Shown here one piece after another: positions 6,529 through 13,044 of a stretch of 13,044 nt of DNA. Origin of the DNA: Flavobacterium psychrophilum (lineage in GTDB: Bacteria; Bacteroidota; Bacteroidia; Flavobacteriales; Flavobacteriaceae); the NCBI GenBank assembly GCA_943325515.2, contig CALPPS020000073.1, forward strand, positions 1 to 13,044, read 5' to 3'. How positions within the stretch are numbered: position 1 is the stretch's first letter; the number at the start of each line of letters is the position of its first letter. The notes below the pieces were generated by a model that worked only from the letters and a program-made list of their open reading frames with translations, was not told where the DNA came from and made no database searches. The position numbers were made by a program, and so were the translations under genes.

Positions 6529-7362
6529 ATGAATACCACTTTAAAAAGAGCGATATCTGGAGCTGTTTATGTACTGCTTTTAGTTGGAGCTACTTTATAT
6601 TCTCCCTATAGTTTTCTTTTACTTTTTGGCATTTTTTTACTATTTTCTGTAGTAGAGTTCTGCAAGTTGGTGCAACTTAAACCTTTTTTACCTTTAGCAC
6701 TAGCAACTTTTGGGTTTATTCTTTTCAATTTAAACAATAGCATTAAAACAAATGAAATTTTATTATTAATTTCAACTTTAGTAGTGTCTGTAAAATCGCT
6801 TTTATTTTTATTTGAAAAACAAACTAAATATATAAACACTGCCTCTAAATATGTTTTTCTGATTGGTTATCTCATTGTACCCATTATAATTTTTACCAAA
6901 ATTCCATTTCTAAATGCAGATGATCAATTCATAAATATTCATACTATAAATTATAATCCAAAAGTAATCATTAGTATATTAGTAATCATTTGGATGAATG
7001 ATACATTTGCTTATTTAGTGGGAATAAGTATTGGAAAAAACAAACTTTTTGAAAAAATATCACCTAAAAAAACCATTGAAGGATTTGTAGGCGGAATATT
7101 TTTTTCAATGATTACGGGCATTTTATTAGCTGCTTATTATTTATATCAATCCATAATTCAATGGATAATAATAGCTCTAATTATTAGCTTTTTTGGAACT
7201 TTGGGCGACTTAATAGAATCAAAGTTTAAAAGAAATGCAGGAGTAAAAGATAGTGGCAATATAATGCCCGGTCATGGTGGTTTCCTAGATCGACTAGATA
7301 GTATTATATTTGCATCACCATTTATCTATTTATTTTATCAAATTTTATATTATGTTTCATAA
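6529..7362 (+). CDS. cdsA: Phosphatidate cytidylyltransferase (CDP-diacylglycerol synthase)
   Basis: Integral membrane enzyme that converts phosphatidate and CTP to CDP-diacylglycerol, the precursor of all bacterial glycerophospholipids. The 277 residues hold about seven or eight hydrophobic helices. The C-terminal CDS signature is intact: SKFKRNAGVKDSG (231-243), then PGHGGFLDRLDS (247-258). Upstream blocks WMNDTFAYLVG (155-165, with Asn157-Asp158) and SPKKTIEGFVGG (178-189) are also characteristic. The start at 6529 lies 1 nt after the LUD gene stop, and the 3' end overlaps the psd start by 11 nt, so the three are read from one message. CDP-diacylglycerol made here would feed phosphatidylserine synthesis and then Psd. 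Confidence 0.95.
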   Translation: MNTTLKRAISGAVYVLLLVGATLYSPYSFLLLFGIFLLFSVVEFCKLVQLKPFLPLALATFGFILFNLNNSIKTNEILLLISTLVVSVKSLLFLFEKQTKYINTASKYVFLIGYLIVPIIIFTKIPFLNADDQFINIHTINYNPKVIISILVIIWMNDTFAYLVGISIGKNKLFEKISPKKTIEGFVGGIFFSMITGILLAAYYLYQSIIQWIIIALIISFFGTLGDLIESKFKRNAGVKDSGNIMPGHGGFLDRLDSIIFASPFIYLFYQILYYVS

Positions 7363-8005
7363 AGAAGGCGGAAAAATCATAGCAATTGCTAGTTCATTTT
7401 CAATATTTATTTTCCTTTTATCACACAAATTTTTTGCTGATATTTTTTGGTTAGAAAAAGGAATTCAAATAGTCACATTGTTTTTCTTAGTGATGATTTT
7501 GCAATTTTTCAGAAACCCAAGAAGAGTTGTCGCTCTAAATGAAAACTATATTATTGCGCCTGTAGACGGAAAAGTAGTAGTAATTGAAGAAGTGTACGAA
7601 GAGGAATATTTCAAAGATAAACGTTTGCAAGTTTCTATATTCATGTCACCAATAAATGTGCATGTTACAAGATATGCCGCTAGCGGAAAAATAAAATTTA
7701 GTAAATACCATCCCGGAAAATACCTAGTAGCCTGGCATCCAAAAGCAAGTACTGAAAATGAAAGAACAACAGTGGTTCTAGAAACTAAAGAATTTGGAGA
7801 AATTCTTTATCGTCAAATTGCTGGTGCATTAGCTCGACGCATTGTGAATTATGCCGAAGTAGGACAAGAAGTAGTTCAGGGTGAAGATGCAGGATTTATT
7901 AAATTTGGATCTAGAGTAGATATCTATTTGCCAATAGGAACAAAAGTTATTGTACATTTGAATGACAAAGCTATTGGAGGAAAAACAATAGTAGCAACAA
8001 AATAA
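7352..8005 (+). CDS. psd: Phosphatidylserine decarboxylase proenzyme (short type)
   Basis: Membrane-associated pyruvoyl enzyme that decarboxylates phosphatidylserine to phosphatidylethanolamine. The ATG at 7352 gives 217 aa (MFHKEGGK...). The frame is open to 7310, but those 14 codons lie deep inside cdsA and do not resemble the family start. Two hydrophobic segments (about 9-24 and 38-53) anchor the protein. APVDGK (69-74) and MSPINVHVTR (98-107, with His104) are conserved. The self-cleavage site is Gly186-Ser187 in KFGSRVD, where Ser187 becomes the pyruvoyl group of the alpha chain. The site is FGS rather than the LGST of E. coli, as in the short archaeal-type Psd class. Overlaps cdsA by 11 nt. 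The phosphatidylserine synthase that supplies it is not in this window. Confidence 0.93.
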   Translation: MFHKEGGKIIAIASSFSIFIFLLSHKFFADIFWLEKGIQIVTLFFLVMILQFFRNPRRVVALNENYIIAPVDGKVVVIEEVYEEEYFKDKRLQVSIFMSPINVHVTRYAASGKIKFSKYHPGKYLVAWHPKASTENERTTVVLETKEFGEILYRQIAGALARRIVNYAEVGQEVVQGEDAGFIKFGSRVDIYLPIGTKVIVHLNDKAIGGKTIVATK

Positions 8006-8015
8006 ACGTTAAAGC

Positions 8016-8297
8016 ATGTCAGAAAAAGAATTAGAAATTCGTTTTCAAGAAGCCGTAGAAGCAGCTTCAGAAATGACACAATCATCTTTACCACAAGATG
8101 AACAATTGCGGTTATATGCCTATTATAAACAAGCTACTTTTGGAACTATAGATTACAATAGCGCTTCCAATTTTGATTTAAGAAATGCTTTTAAAACCAA
8201 CGCTTGGATGCAAATAAGTCATTTAACTATTGAAGAATCAAAAGAATTATATATAGAAGCTATCAACAATATACTAAAAAGAAAAAATAGATTATGA
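8016..8297 (+). CDS. Acyl-CoA-binding protein (ACBP family)
   Basis: A 93-aa soluble four-helix ACBP, a family that binds long-chain acyl-CoA esters and is mainly eukaryotic. Residues LYAYYKQATFG (33-43) match the bovine YSHYKQATVG block, so Tyr34, Tyr37 and Lys38 align with ligand contacts Tyr28, Tyr31 and Lys32. Lys60 aligns with Lys54 and Tyr79 with Tyr73. The bovine KWDAW segment is KTNAW here (60-64), so one tryptophan is replaced by Thr61. It lies 10 nt after psd and its stop overlaps the superoxide dismutase start (ATGA, 8294-8297). Placement among phospholipid genes suggests buffering or delivery of acyl-CoA at the membrane, but this is inference, since bacterial phospholipid synthesis usually draws on acyl-ACP or acyl-phosphate. 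Confidence 0.88.
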   Translation: MSEKELEIRFQEAVEAASEMTQSSLPQDEQLRLYAYYKQATFGTIDYNSASNFDLRNAFKTNAWMQISHLTIEESKELYIEAINNILKRKNRL

Positions 8298-9073
8298 AAA
8301 AAATATTTTCACTAGTTCTTTGTTTCTCTCTAGTTGTACTTACATCATCCTGTAAAAGAAAAAAACTCACTGAAGTAGTTGAGGTTCCATTACCAGCAAC
8401 AGAAGAAAAAATAACCATTGGTAGTCCAGATGATGTTTCTGCTGAAGATGGGCAATTCAATCTAGTGAAATTACCATACGAGTACAATGCTCTTGAACCA
8501 AATATTGACATTCTTACAATGAATATTCATTATTCTAAACACTATTTAACCTACACCAACAATCTTAATAAAATAGTAGCTGCTGACCCAACATTAATTG
8601 ATCTAACTATTGAAGATATACTTAAAAAGCTAGACGTTAGCAATAATGATTTACGAAATAATGCTGGGGGATATTATAATCATACATTATTTTGGGAAGG
8701 AATGGCTCCAAAAGCTGGTGGACAACCAAAAGACACTTTAGCATCAATTATCAAAAGAGATTTTGGTTCTTTCGATGAATTTAAAAGTCAATTTATGAAT
8801 GCTGCCGAAAAGCAATTTGGTTCAGGTTGGGCTTGGTTACTAGTTGATAAATCTGGTAAATTAGAGATAACTAGTACTTCAAATCAAGACAATCCTTTGA
8901 TGCCAAAGCAAACTATATCGGGGACACCAATTTTAAATTTGGATGTTTGGGAACATGCTTATTATTTAGACTATCAGTATAAACGTAAAAAGTATATCGA
9001 AAACTTCTTTAAAATTATCAATTGGAACAAAGTTTCCGAACGATATGAAGAAGCAACAGCCACAAAGACTTAA
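8294..9073 (+). CDS. Mn-type (Fe/Mn family) superoxide dismutase, predicted lipoprotein
   Basis: Superoxide dismutase (superoxide to hydrogen peroxide and oxygen) with an N-terminal lipoprotein signal: MKK, a hydrophobic stretch, then LTSSC with Cys20 as the predicted lipidated residue. About 30 residues of linker precede the catalytic domain at about 55-255. Metal ligands are His79, His130, Asp217 and His221. The gateway Tyr87 is present. Gly126 in NNAGGYYNH together with Gln198 in SNQDNPLM is the manganese-type pattern, although cambialistic use is possible. The total of 259 aa exceeds the usual 200 or so because of the export signal and linker. The residues after Cys20 are basic (KRKK), not the acidic pattern linked to surface export in Bacteroidota, so a periplasm-facing location is inferred. 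It starts within the ACBP stop (4-nt overlap) and closes the operon. Confidence 0.93.
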   Translation: MKKIFSLVLCFSLVVLTSSCKRKKLTEVVEVPLPATEEKITIGSPDDVSAEDGQFNLVKLPYEYNALEPNIDILTMNIHYSKHYLTYTNNLNKIVAADPTLIDLTIEDILKKLDVSNNDLRNNAGGYYNHTLFWEGMAPKAGGQPKDTLASIIKRDFGSFDEFKSQFMNAAEKQFGSGWAWLLVDKSGKLEITSTSNQDNPLMPKQTISGTPILNLDVWEHAYYLDYQYKRKKYIENFFKIINWNKVSERYEEATATKT

Positions 9074-9111
9074 TAAAAATTCCTAACTTTGCGCTGAGTT
9101 TTTTATTTTAA

Positions 9112-11151
9112 TTACCAAATAACAACTCTCAAATTATCGGGTTGATACATTTTGCTACCTTGTTTTATATTGAAAGCTTTATAAAATTCGGGTATATTCA
9201 TTAAGGGTCCATTAATTCTAAATTGGGCTGGCGAATGAACATCAACCATGATTTGTCTAGCTAATGCCTCATCTTTGGCATTTATCATCCATGCATAACC
9301 ATAGGCTAAGAAATAACGTTGCTCAGGCGTTAAACCACTAATTTTTTCTTTGTTTTTATACTGTGATGATTTTTTGAAAGCTTCAAAACCCATAACTACA
9401 CCACCCAAATCAGCGATATTCTCACCTTGTGTTGCATCGCCGTTAACAAATTTACCTTTTAATGGTTCAAACTTGTTGAATTGTTCCACTATAAGTTTAG
9501 TTTTTTGCTTAAACTTTACTAAATCTTCTGCTGTCCACCAGTTTTTCAAGTTTCCGTTTTCATCATATTGACTTCCTTGGTCATCAAAACCATGGGTAAT
9601 TTCATGTCCAAAAGTTGAACCTCCAATAATACCATATAAAATAGCGTCATCTGGCATTCTACCTTCATAACCTGGCACTAATATATTACACGCAGGGACA
9701 ACAATTTCGTTATTGCTAGGATTATAATAAGCATTATAGGTCTGTGGATACATATTCCATTCTGTTCTATCAACTGGATTTCCAAATTTATTGATCATAT
9801 AATTATAACTCCATTTATTTGTTGCAATAACATTAGCACAATAAGAGTTTCTATTAATTACCACACTACTCATATCCTTCCATTTATCTGGATATCCTAC
9901 TTTCATTACAATTTTACTCAGTTTTTGTAATGCTTTTTGTTTGGTAGTTTGACTCATCCAATCTAGTTTTTTGATATGCTCAGCATAGACATCGCGAATA
10001 TTATTACCTATTTCTAAAAGTTTTTCTTTAGACCCTTTAGGCAAATAATCTGCAACATATACTTGGCCTATCAATTCACCCAATGAACCATCTGTTTGCT
10101 CCACTACTCTTTTCCATCTTGGTTTTTGCTCTTTTACTCCGTTCATGACAGTTGAATAGAAAGCAAAATTTTGATTCTCAATAGCTTTATTCAAATAAGA
10201 CGCATAAGAATTAACTAAATCCCATTTCAAATAGGTTTTCCAATCATTTATAGAATAACTAGTAACGATTTTATTTAAACCTTTATAAAACTCTGGTTGA
10301 CCAACTATCACAGTGTCAGCTTTTATAATACCCAACTGTGGTAAAACATTCTCCCAAGCTATTGTTGGTGTTGATGCTTTAAATTGAGCCAAAGACATTT
10401 TATTGTAATTTTTAACTGGATCACGAAGAGCTTCTAATTTTCTGCTAGTTTTTGCCAAATCAGTTTCTATTTTTAAAATAGTAGCTGAGGCATTTTTTGC
10501 AACAGTTGCGTCATTACCCAAGAACTGCATCATAACTTGCAAATGCTTTGCATACTCATTTCTTATTTTAGTAGTTTGCTCATCCGTATTAAAATAATAG
10601 TCTCTATTTCCTAAACCTAAACCTCCTTGACCAAAAAACAAAGCATGTTTTGAACTGATTTTATCATCTTGTGACACATAAAATGAGAATGCCGGACTTG
10701 CTCCAATTGTATGAAGATAGCCGATAGTATTCATTAATGAAGGAATGTCGTTTATAGCATCTATTCTATTAAATTCTGATAACAATGGTTTTAATCCTAA
10801 TTTTTCAATAGAAAGTGTATCCATTCCTGAGGCATAAAAATCGCCTATTTTTTGTTCGTTACTACCTTTTGCAGCTTCGGTATTTTTGGATGACTTTTCA
10901 CAAATATCTTTAATCTGAGCATTAATAGTATCACCTATCATTCTGAAAATTCCGTTACTAGATTCACTATTTGGAATTGGATGTTTTTTGAACCAACCCC
11001 CATTAGCATAATGAAAAAAATCTTCACTAGGACTAACAGTAGTATCTCGGTTTGTAATTAATGGGTCTTCAAATTGCAGTTCTTTTTTGTTACAGCTAAT
11101 TAAAAGAAACACTGAGAATAAGCTGATGATGAGTATGTTTTTAAATTGCAT
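9112..11151 (-). CDS. M13-family (neprilysin/PepO-type) zinc metallopeptidase, lipoprotein
   Basis: A 679-aa zinc endopeptidase of family M13, expected to cleave peptides in the periplasm or at the cell surface. The N-terminus is a lipoprotein signal ending LISC (Cys20). The M13 N-terminal domain begins near SPSEDFFHYANGGW (40-53). The substrate-binding NAYY motif is at 473-476. The zinc site is HEITH (His516, Glu517, His520), with the third ligand Glu577 in GENIADLGG, where Asp581 is also conserved. Total length matches PepO-type enzymes. The C-terminus is NLRVVIW; family members often end in a similar short hydrophobic tail with terminal Trp. It is monocistronic, separated upstream from the small exported protein by a terminator, and convergent with the dismutase (38-nt gap). 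All active-site residues are intact. Its natural substrate is unknown. Confidence 0.95.
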   Translation of the reverse strand: MQFKNILIISLFSVFLLISCNKKELQFEDPLITNRDTTVSPSEDFFHYANGGWFKKHPIPNSESSNGIFRMIGDTINAQIKDICEKSSKNTEAAKGSNEQKIGDFYASGMDTLSIEKLGLKPLLSEFNRIDAINDIPSLMNTIGYLHTIGASPAFSFYVSQDDKISSKHALFFGQGGLGLGNRDYYFNTDEQTTKIRNEYAKHLQVMMQFLGNDATVAKNASATILKIETDLAKTSRKLEALRDPVKNYNKMSLAQFKASTPTIAWENVLPQLGIIKADTVIVGQPEFYKGLNKIVTSYSINDWKTYLKWDLVNSYASYLNKAIENQNFAFYSTVMNGVKEQKPRWKRVVEQTDGSLGELIGQVYVADYLPKGSKEKLLEIGNNIRDVYAEHIKKLDWMSQTTKQKALQKLSKIVMKVGYPDKWKDMSSVVINRNSYCANVIATNKWSYNYMINKFGNPVDRTEWNMYPQTYNAYYNPSNNEIVVPACNILVPGYEGRMPDDAILYGIIGGSTFGHEITHGFDDQGSQYDENGNLKNWWTAEDLVKFKQKTKLIVEQFNKFEPLKGKFVNGDATQGENIADLGGVVMGFEAFKKSSQYKNKEKISGLTPEQRYFLAYGYAWMINAKDEALARQIMVDVHSPAQFRINGPLMNIPEFYKAFNIKQGSKMYQPDNLRVVIW

Positions 11152-11199
11152 AAAATTATTCTATTAAATATATTGGACTAAAATAAATAAAAATATTAC

Positions 11200-11207
11200 C
11201 AAATGTA
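11200..11207 (-). promoter_or_regulatory. Candidate -7 promoter element of the M13 peptidase gene
   Basis: The minus strand reads TACATTTG, matching TAnnTTTG, 48 nt before the ATG at 11151. No TTG is found at the expected -33 distance, so support is partial. It lies downstream of the terminator at 11241-11271, consistent with an independent transcript. Confidence 0.4.
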
Positions 11208-11240
11208 TAGTATTACTTTGAAACTAAAAATGAATTAAAT

Positions 11241-11271
11241 AAAAAAAGTGTTTGAAAATTCAAACACTTTT
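11241..11271 (-). terminator. Intrinsic terminator of the small exported protein gene
   Basis: A perfect 13-bp inverted repeat (11244-11256 with 11259-11271, core GTGTTTGAA/TTCAAACAC) is followed on the minus strand by a T-run (complement of the A-run 11241-11247). It lies 20 nt past the stop of the 64-aa gene. The reverse orientation has only a short T-run, so it acts mainly on the minus strand. Confidence 0.85.
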
Positions 11272-11290
11272 AATTAGAACATTTTTTTAA

Positions 11291-11485
11291 TTATGATTTT
11301 GTTTCTGCTTTTTTGGCAGCACAACATCCACTTTTTTTCTCACCTGCAGCACAAGATTTTTTTTCTTTAGCAGCGGATGATTTTTCAGTTTTTGCTTTTT
11401 CCTTTTTCTTTTCTTGTTCTTGAGCATTAACATTTACAGAAAACATAAAAGCTACGATAGCTAAAATTGAAACTACTTTTTTCAT
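11291..11485 (-). CDS. Small exported Lys/Ala-rich protein with cysteines, unknown function
   Basis: A 64-aa protein not assigned to any known family. Residues 1-21 form a clear signal peptide (MKK, hydrophobic core, VNA before QEQE). The mature part of about 43 residues is almost entirely Lys, Glu, Ala and Ser, with three cysteines (Cys45, Cys54, Cys55). It contains three imperfect copies of a K-S-x-A-A-like unit (KSSAAKE, KSCAAGE, KSGCCAAKKAE). A gene of this size is credible because it has a signal peptide, a TATATTTG box upstream and a strong terminator 20 nt downstream. Metal or thiol chemistry in the periplasm is possible because of the CC pair, but this is speculation. No hydrophobic core exists, so the mature peptide is probably disordered when free. 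Confidence 0.75.
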   Translation of the reverse strand: MKKVVSILAIVAFMFSVNVNAQEQEKKKEKAKTEKSSAAKEKKSCAAGEKKSGCCAAKKAETKS

Positions 11486-11526
11486 TATTTTATTGTTATT
11501 AAATTAAAACTAATTTTATTCTACAT

Positions 11527-11534
11527 CAAATATA
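11527..11534 (-). promoter_or_regulatory. Candidate -7 promoter element of the 64-aa exported protein gene
   Basis: The minus strand reads TATATTTG, matching TAnnTTTG, 41 nt before the ATG at 11485. No clear TTG -33 element is present. The 172-nt gap between this gene and porX holds no other recognisable feature. Confidence 0.45.
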
Positions 11535-11657
11535 ATTAATATTTTTATAATGAAATATTCTTTAACATTAATTTGATAAATAGTTTTTTTACCCTATTTT
11601 ATAATAATTTTAATAATACTACGTTTTGTAATATAGTAATTTGCACCACATAAATAA

Positions 11658-13044
11658 ATGACTATGGATACTATCAAAATACTTTGGGTTGATGATGAAA
11701 TTGATTTATTAAAACCACATATTCTATTTTTAGAAAAGAAAAACTATAAAGTCACTACCTATAATAATGGTCGTGATGCAATTGATGCCTATGAAGATGG
11801 TAATTTTGATATTGTTTTCCTTGACGAAAATATGCCTGGAATGAGTGGATTAGAAACCCTACAGGAAATGAAAGAAAAAAAATCTTCGACACCAATAATT
11901 ATGATCACTAAAAGTGAAGAAGAATATATCATGGAAGAGGCTATTGGTTCTAAGATTGCTGATTATTTGATTAAACCTGTTAATCCAAATCAGATATTAT
12001 TAAGTTTGAAAAAAAACTTAGACCATTCAAGGCTAATCTCTGAAAAAACTACGCTTGATTATCAAAAAGAATTTAGAAAAATTGCTATGGAAATGGCCAT
12101 GGTTCGTAGTTATGAAGATTGGGTTGAATTATATAAAAAACTTATATTTTGGGAATTAGAATTAGAAAATATTAATGATCAAAGTATGATTGAAATTCTT
12201 GAAAGTCAAAAACTAGAAGCCAATGTACAATTCGGAAAATTTATTGAACGCAATTATGAAGATTGGTTTGCTCCAAAAACTGATAAACCGATACAATCTC
12301 ATACACTTTTCAGAGAATTAGTTGTCCCTGAATTAGTCAAAAAAGACACCCGAGGCGGAGCCGAACAGAGCAAAGCTAAACCAGTATTATTTGTAGTAAT
12401 AGATAATCTTCGTTATGATCAATGGAAAACTATTGAAAGTACTGTTGCCAATCACTATAAATTAGAAAAAGAAACTCCTTATTTTGCTAGTCTACCAACG
12501 GCAACTCAGTATGCGAGAAATTCTATTTTCTCAGGATTGACTCCATTAGAAATGGAAAAACAATTTCCACAATATTGGAAAAACGATGTGGAAGAAGGTG
12601 GAAAAAATCTTTATGAAGCTGAATTTTTAACGGCTCATTTAAAACGATTAGGATTAAACATTAAACAAGACTATTTTAAAATCACCAATTTAGCAAGTGG
12701 TAAAAAACTAGCCGAAAACTTCAAAGGCTTGAAAGATAACGATTTGGTCACTGTAGTTTACAACTTTGTTGATATGCTTTCACATGCCAAAACCGAAATG
12801 GATGTAGTTAAAGAATTAGCTTCTGACGATAAAGCCTATCGTTCGTTAACTTTAAGCTGGTTTAAAAATTCACCTCTTTTGGAAATCATCCAACAAGGAC
12901 AAAAATTAGGTTTTAAACTAATCATTACTACTGATCATGGAACTATCAATGTTAAAAATCCATCAAAAGTTATTGGTGATAAAAACACGAGTTTAAACTT
13001 GAGATACAAAACAGGAAAGAGTTTGACCTATGAAGACAAAGAAG
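11658..13044 (+). CDS. porX: PorX, response regulator with PglZ phosphodiesterase domain (3' end outside window)
   Basis: Two-component regulator of the type IX secretion system; with the kinase PorY it controls secretion genes in Bacteroidota. The first 462 codons are visible and the frame is open to the window edge. REC domain at about 5-125: acidic pair Asp12-Asp13, phosphoacceptor Asp56 in FLDENMPG, the ITKS switch Thr and the IKP lysine. A helical linker follows, then the PglZ (alkaline-phosphatase superfamily) domain from about residue 241, with VVIDNLRYDQW, the nucleophile-region PTATQYAR (Thr281/Thr283), DMLSHAKTE and TTDHGT metal-site motifs. The start could instead be the ATG at 11664 (MDTIKILW), which resembles the common family start; the upstream ATG at 11658 follows an AT-rich stretch. 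Residues 231-240 are an unusual GC-rich insertion, listed separately. No convincing promoter was found. Confidence 0.93.
   Translation, partial: MTMDTIKILWVDDEIDLLKPHILFLEKKNYKVTTYNNGRDAIDAYEDGNFDIVFLDENMPGMSGLETLQEMKEKKSSTPIIMITKSEEEYIMEEAIGSKIADYLIKPVNPNQILLSLKKNLDHSRLISEKTTLDYQKEFRKIAMEMAMVRSYEDWVELYKKLIFWELELENINDQSMIEILESQKLEANVQFGKFIERNYEDWFAPKTDKPIQSHTLFRELVVPELVKKDTRGGAEQSKAKPVLFVVIDNLRYDQWKTIESTVANHYKLEKETPYFASLPTATQYARNSIFSGLTPLEMEKQFPQYWKNDVEEGGKNLYEAEFLTAHLKRLGLNIKQDYFKITNLASGKKLAENFKGLKDNDLVTVVYNFVDMLSHAKTEMDVVKELASDDKAYRSLTLSWFKNSPLLEIIQQGQKLGFKLIITTDHGTINVKNPSKVIGDKNTSLNLRYKTGKSLTYEDKE
12348..12377 (+). other. GC-rich 30-nt in-frame island inside porX
   Basis: This stretch is 19/30 G or C, in sharp contrast to the AT-rich flanks. 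It encodes TRGGAEQSKA (PorX residues 231-240) between ELVKKD and KPVLFVVIDN. In other PorX proteins, as far as I recall them, the helical linker runs almost directly into this strand. It contains two tiny dyads, GGC-gga-GCC and AGC-aaa-GCT. The length is a multiple of three and the frame is kept. A small dispersed inserted sequence is the suspected origin; its exact borders are a guess. Confidence 0.5.

Noticed and set aside
8263..8511. 82-codon minus-strand frame over the ACBP/SOD junction
   Set aside because: Lies opposite the ATGA overlap and the lipoprotein signal region of sod; no promoter and no recognisable protein features.
9074..9111. Possible bidirectional terminator between sod and the M13 gene
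   Set aside because: Only a 4-bp AACT/AGTT pairing with an 8-nt loop is found before the T-run, too weak to call a terminator, though the T-rich tail may still aid termination.
11625..11643. Possible porX promoter (TTTG at 11625-11628, TAATTTG at 11637-11643)
   Set aside because: The -7 box is one base short of TAnnTTTG and the spacing between boxes is only 8 nt, so it does not meet the pattern used for the other genes.
12348..12377. Sequencing or assembly error as the cause of the GC-rich porX island
   Set aside because: The segment is exactly 30 nt, keeps the frame, and the flanking PorX sequence is intact on both sides; an error of this kind would more likely break the frame.

Overview
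This AT-rich window comes from a member of the Bacteroidota, almost certainly a Flavobacteriaceae (Flavobacterium-like) chromosome. Three things support this. The last gene is porX, the REC-PglZ response regulator of the type IX secretion system. Promoters repeatedly match the Bacteroidota -7 motif TAnnTTTG rather than E. coli-type boxes. Start codons follow A-rich stretches rather than Shine-Dalgarno sites. The window reads as core chromosome: no mobile element, CRISPR array, rRNA or tRNA gene was seen, and no gap between genes exceeds about 225 bases.

Layout. (1) 82-954 (+): an LpxL/HtrB-family acyltransferase, convergent with (2) 966-2450 (-): a class V PLP aminotransferase of the cysteine desulfurase fold. 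(3) 2674-3405 (-): a repressor-less biotin-protein ligase, divergent from (4) rsfS-ftsH (3499-5805, +), which ends in a strong hairpin terminator. (5) 5922-9073 (+): a tight five-gene run of LUD-domain protein, cdsA, psd, acyl-CoA-binding protein and a lipoprotein superoxide dismutase, with gaps of 1 and 10 nt and overlaps of 11 and 4 nt. (6) 9112-11151 (-): an M13 (neprilysin/PepO-type) lipoprotein peptidase. (7) 11291-11485 (-): a 64-aa exported Lys/Ala/Cys protein with its own terminator. (8) 11658 to the window end (+): porX, truncated by the window edge.

How the genes work together. Envelope lipid biology dominates. The acyltransferase acts on lipid A or related lipids, CdsA makes CDP-diacylglycerol, and Psd makes phosphatidylethanolamine (its substrate-producing synthase is not in the window). 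The acyl-CoA-binding protein could buffer acyl-CoA near these steps. FtsH is the membrane quality-control protease, which in E. coli also tunes lipid A synthesis. The superoxide dismutase and the M13 peptidase are predicted periplasm-facing lipoproteins, and PorX controls the secretion system that crosses the same envelope.

No clearly new multi-gene system is visible. The most unusual local signal is a 30-nt GC-rich, in-frame island in porX (12348-12377) that adds about ten residues just before the PglZ core and looks like a small inserted sequence. Other items worth checking are an inverted repeat at a second candidate promoter of the aminotransferase, overlapping divergent birA/rsfS promoters, a promoter embedded in the ftsH terminator, and the small Cys-containing exported protein.
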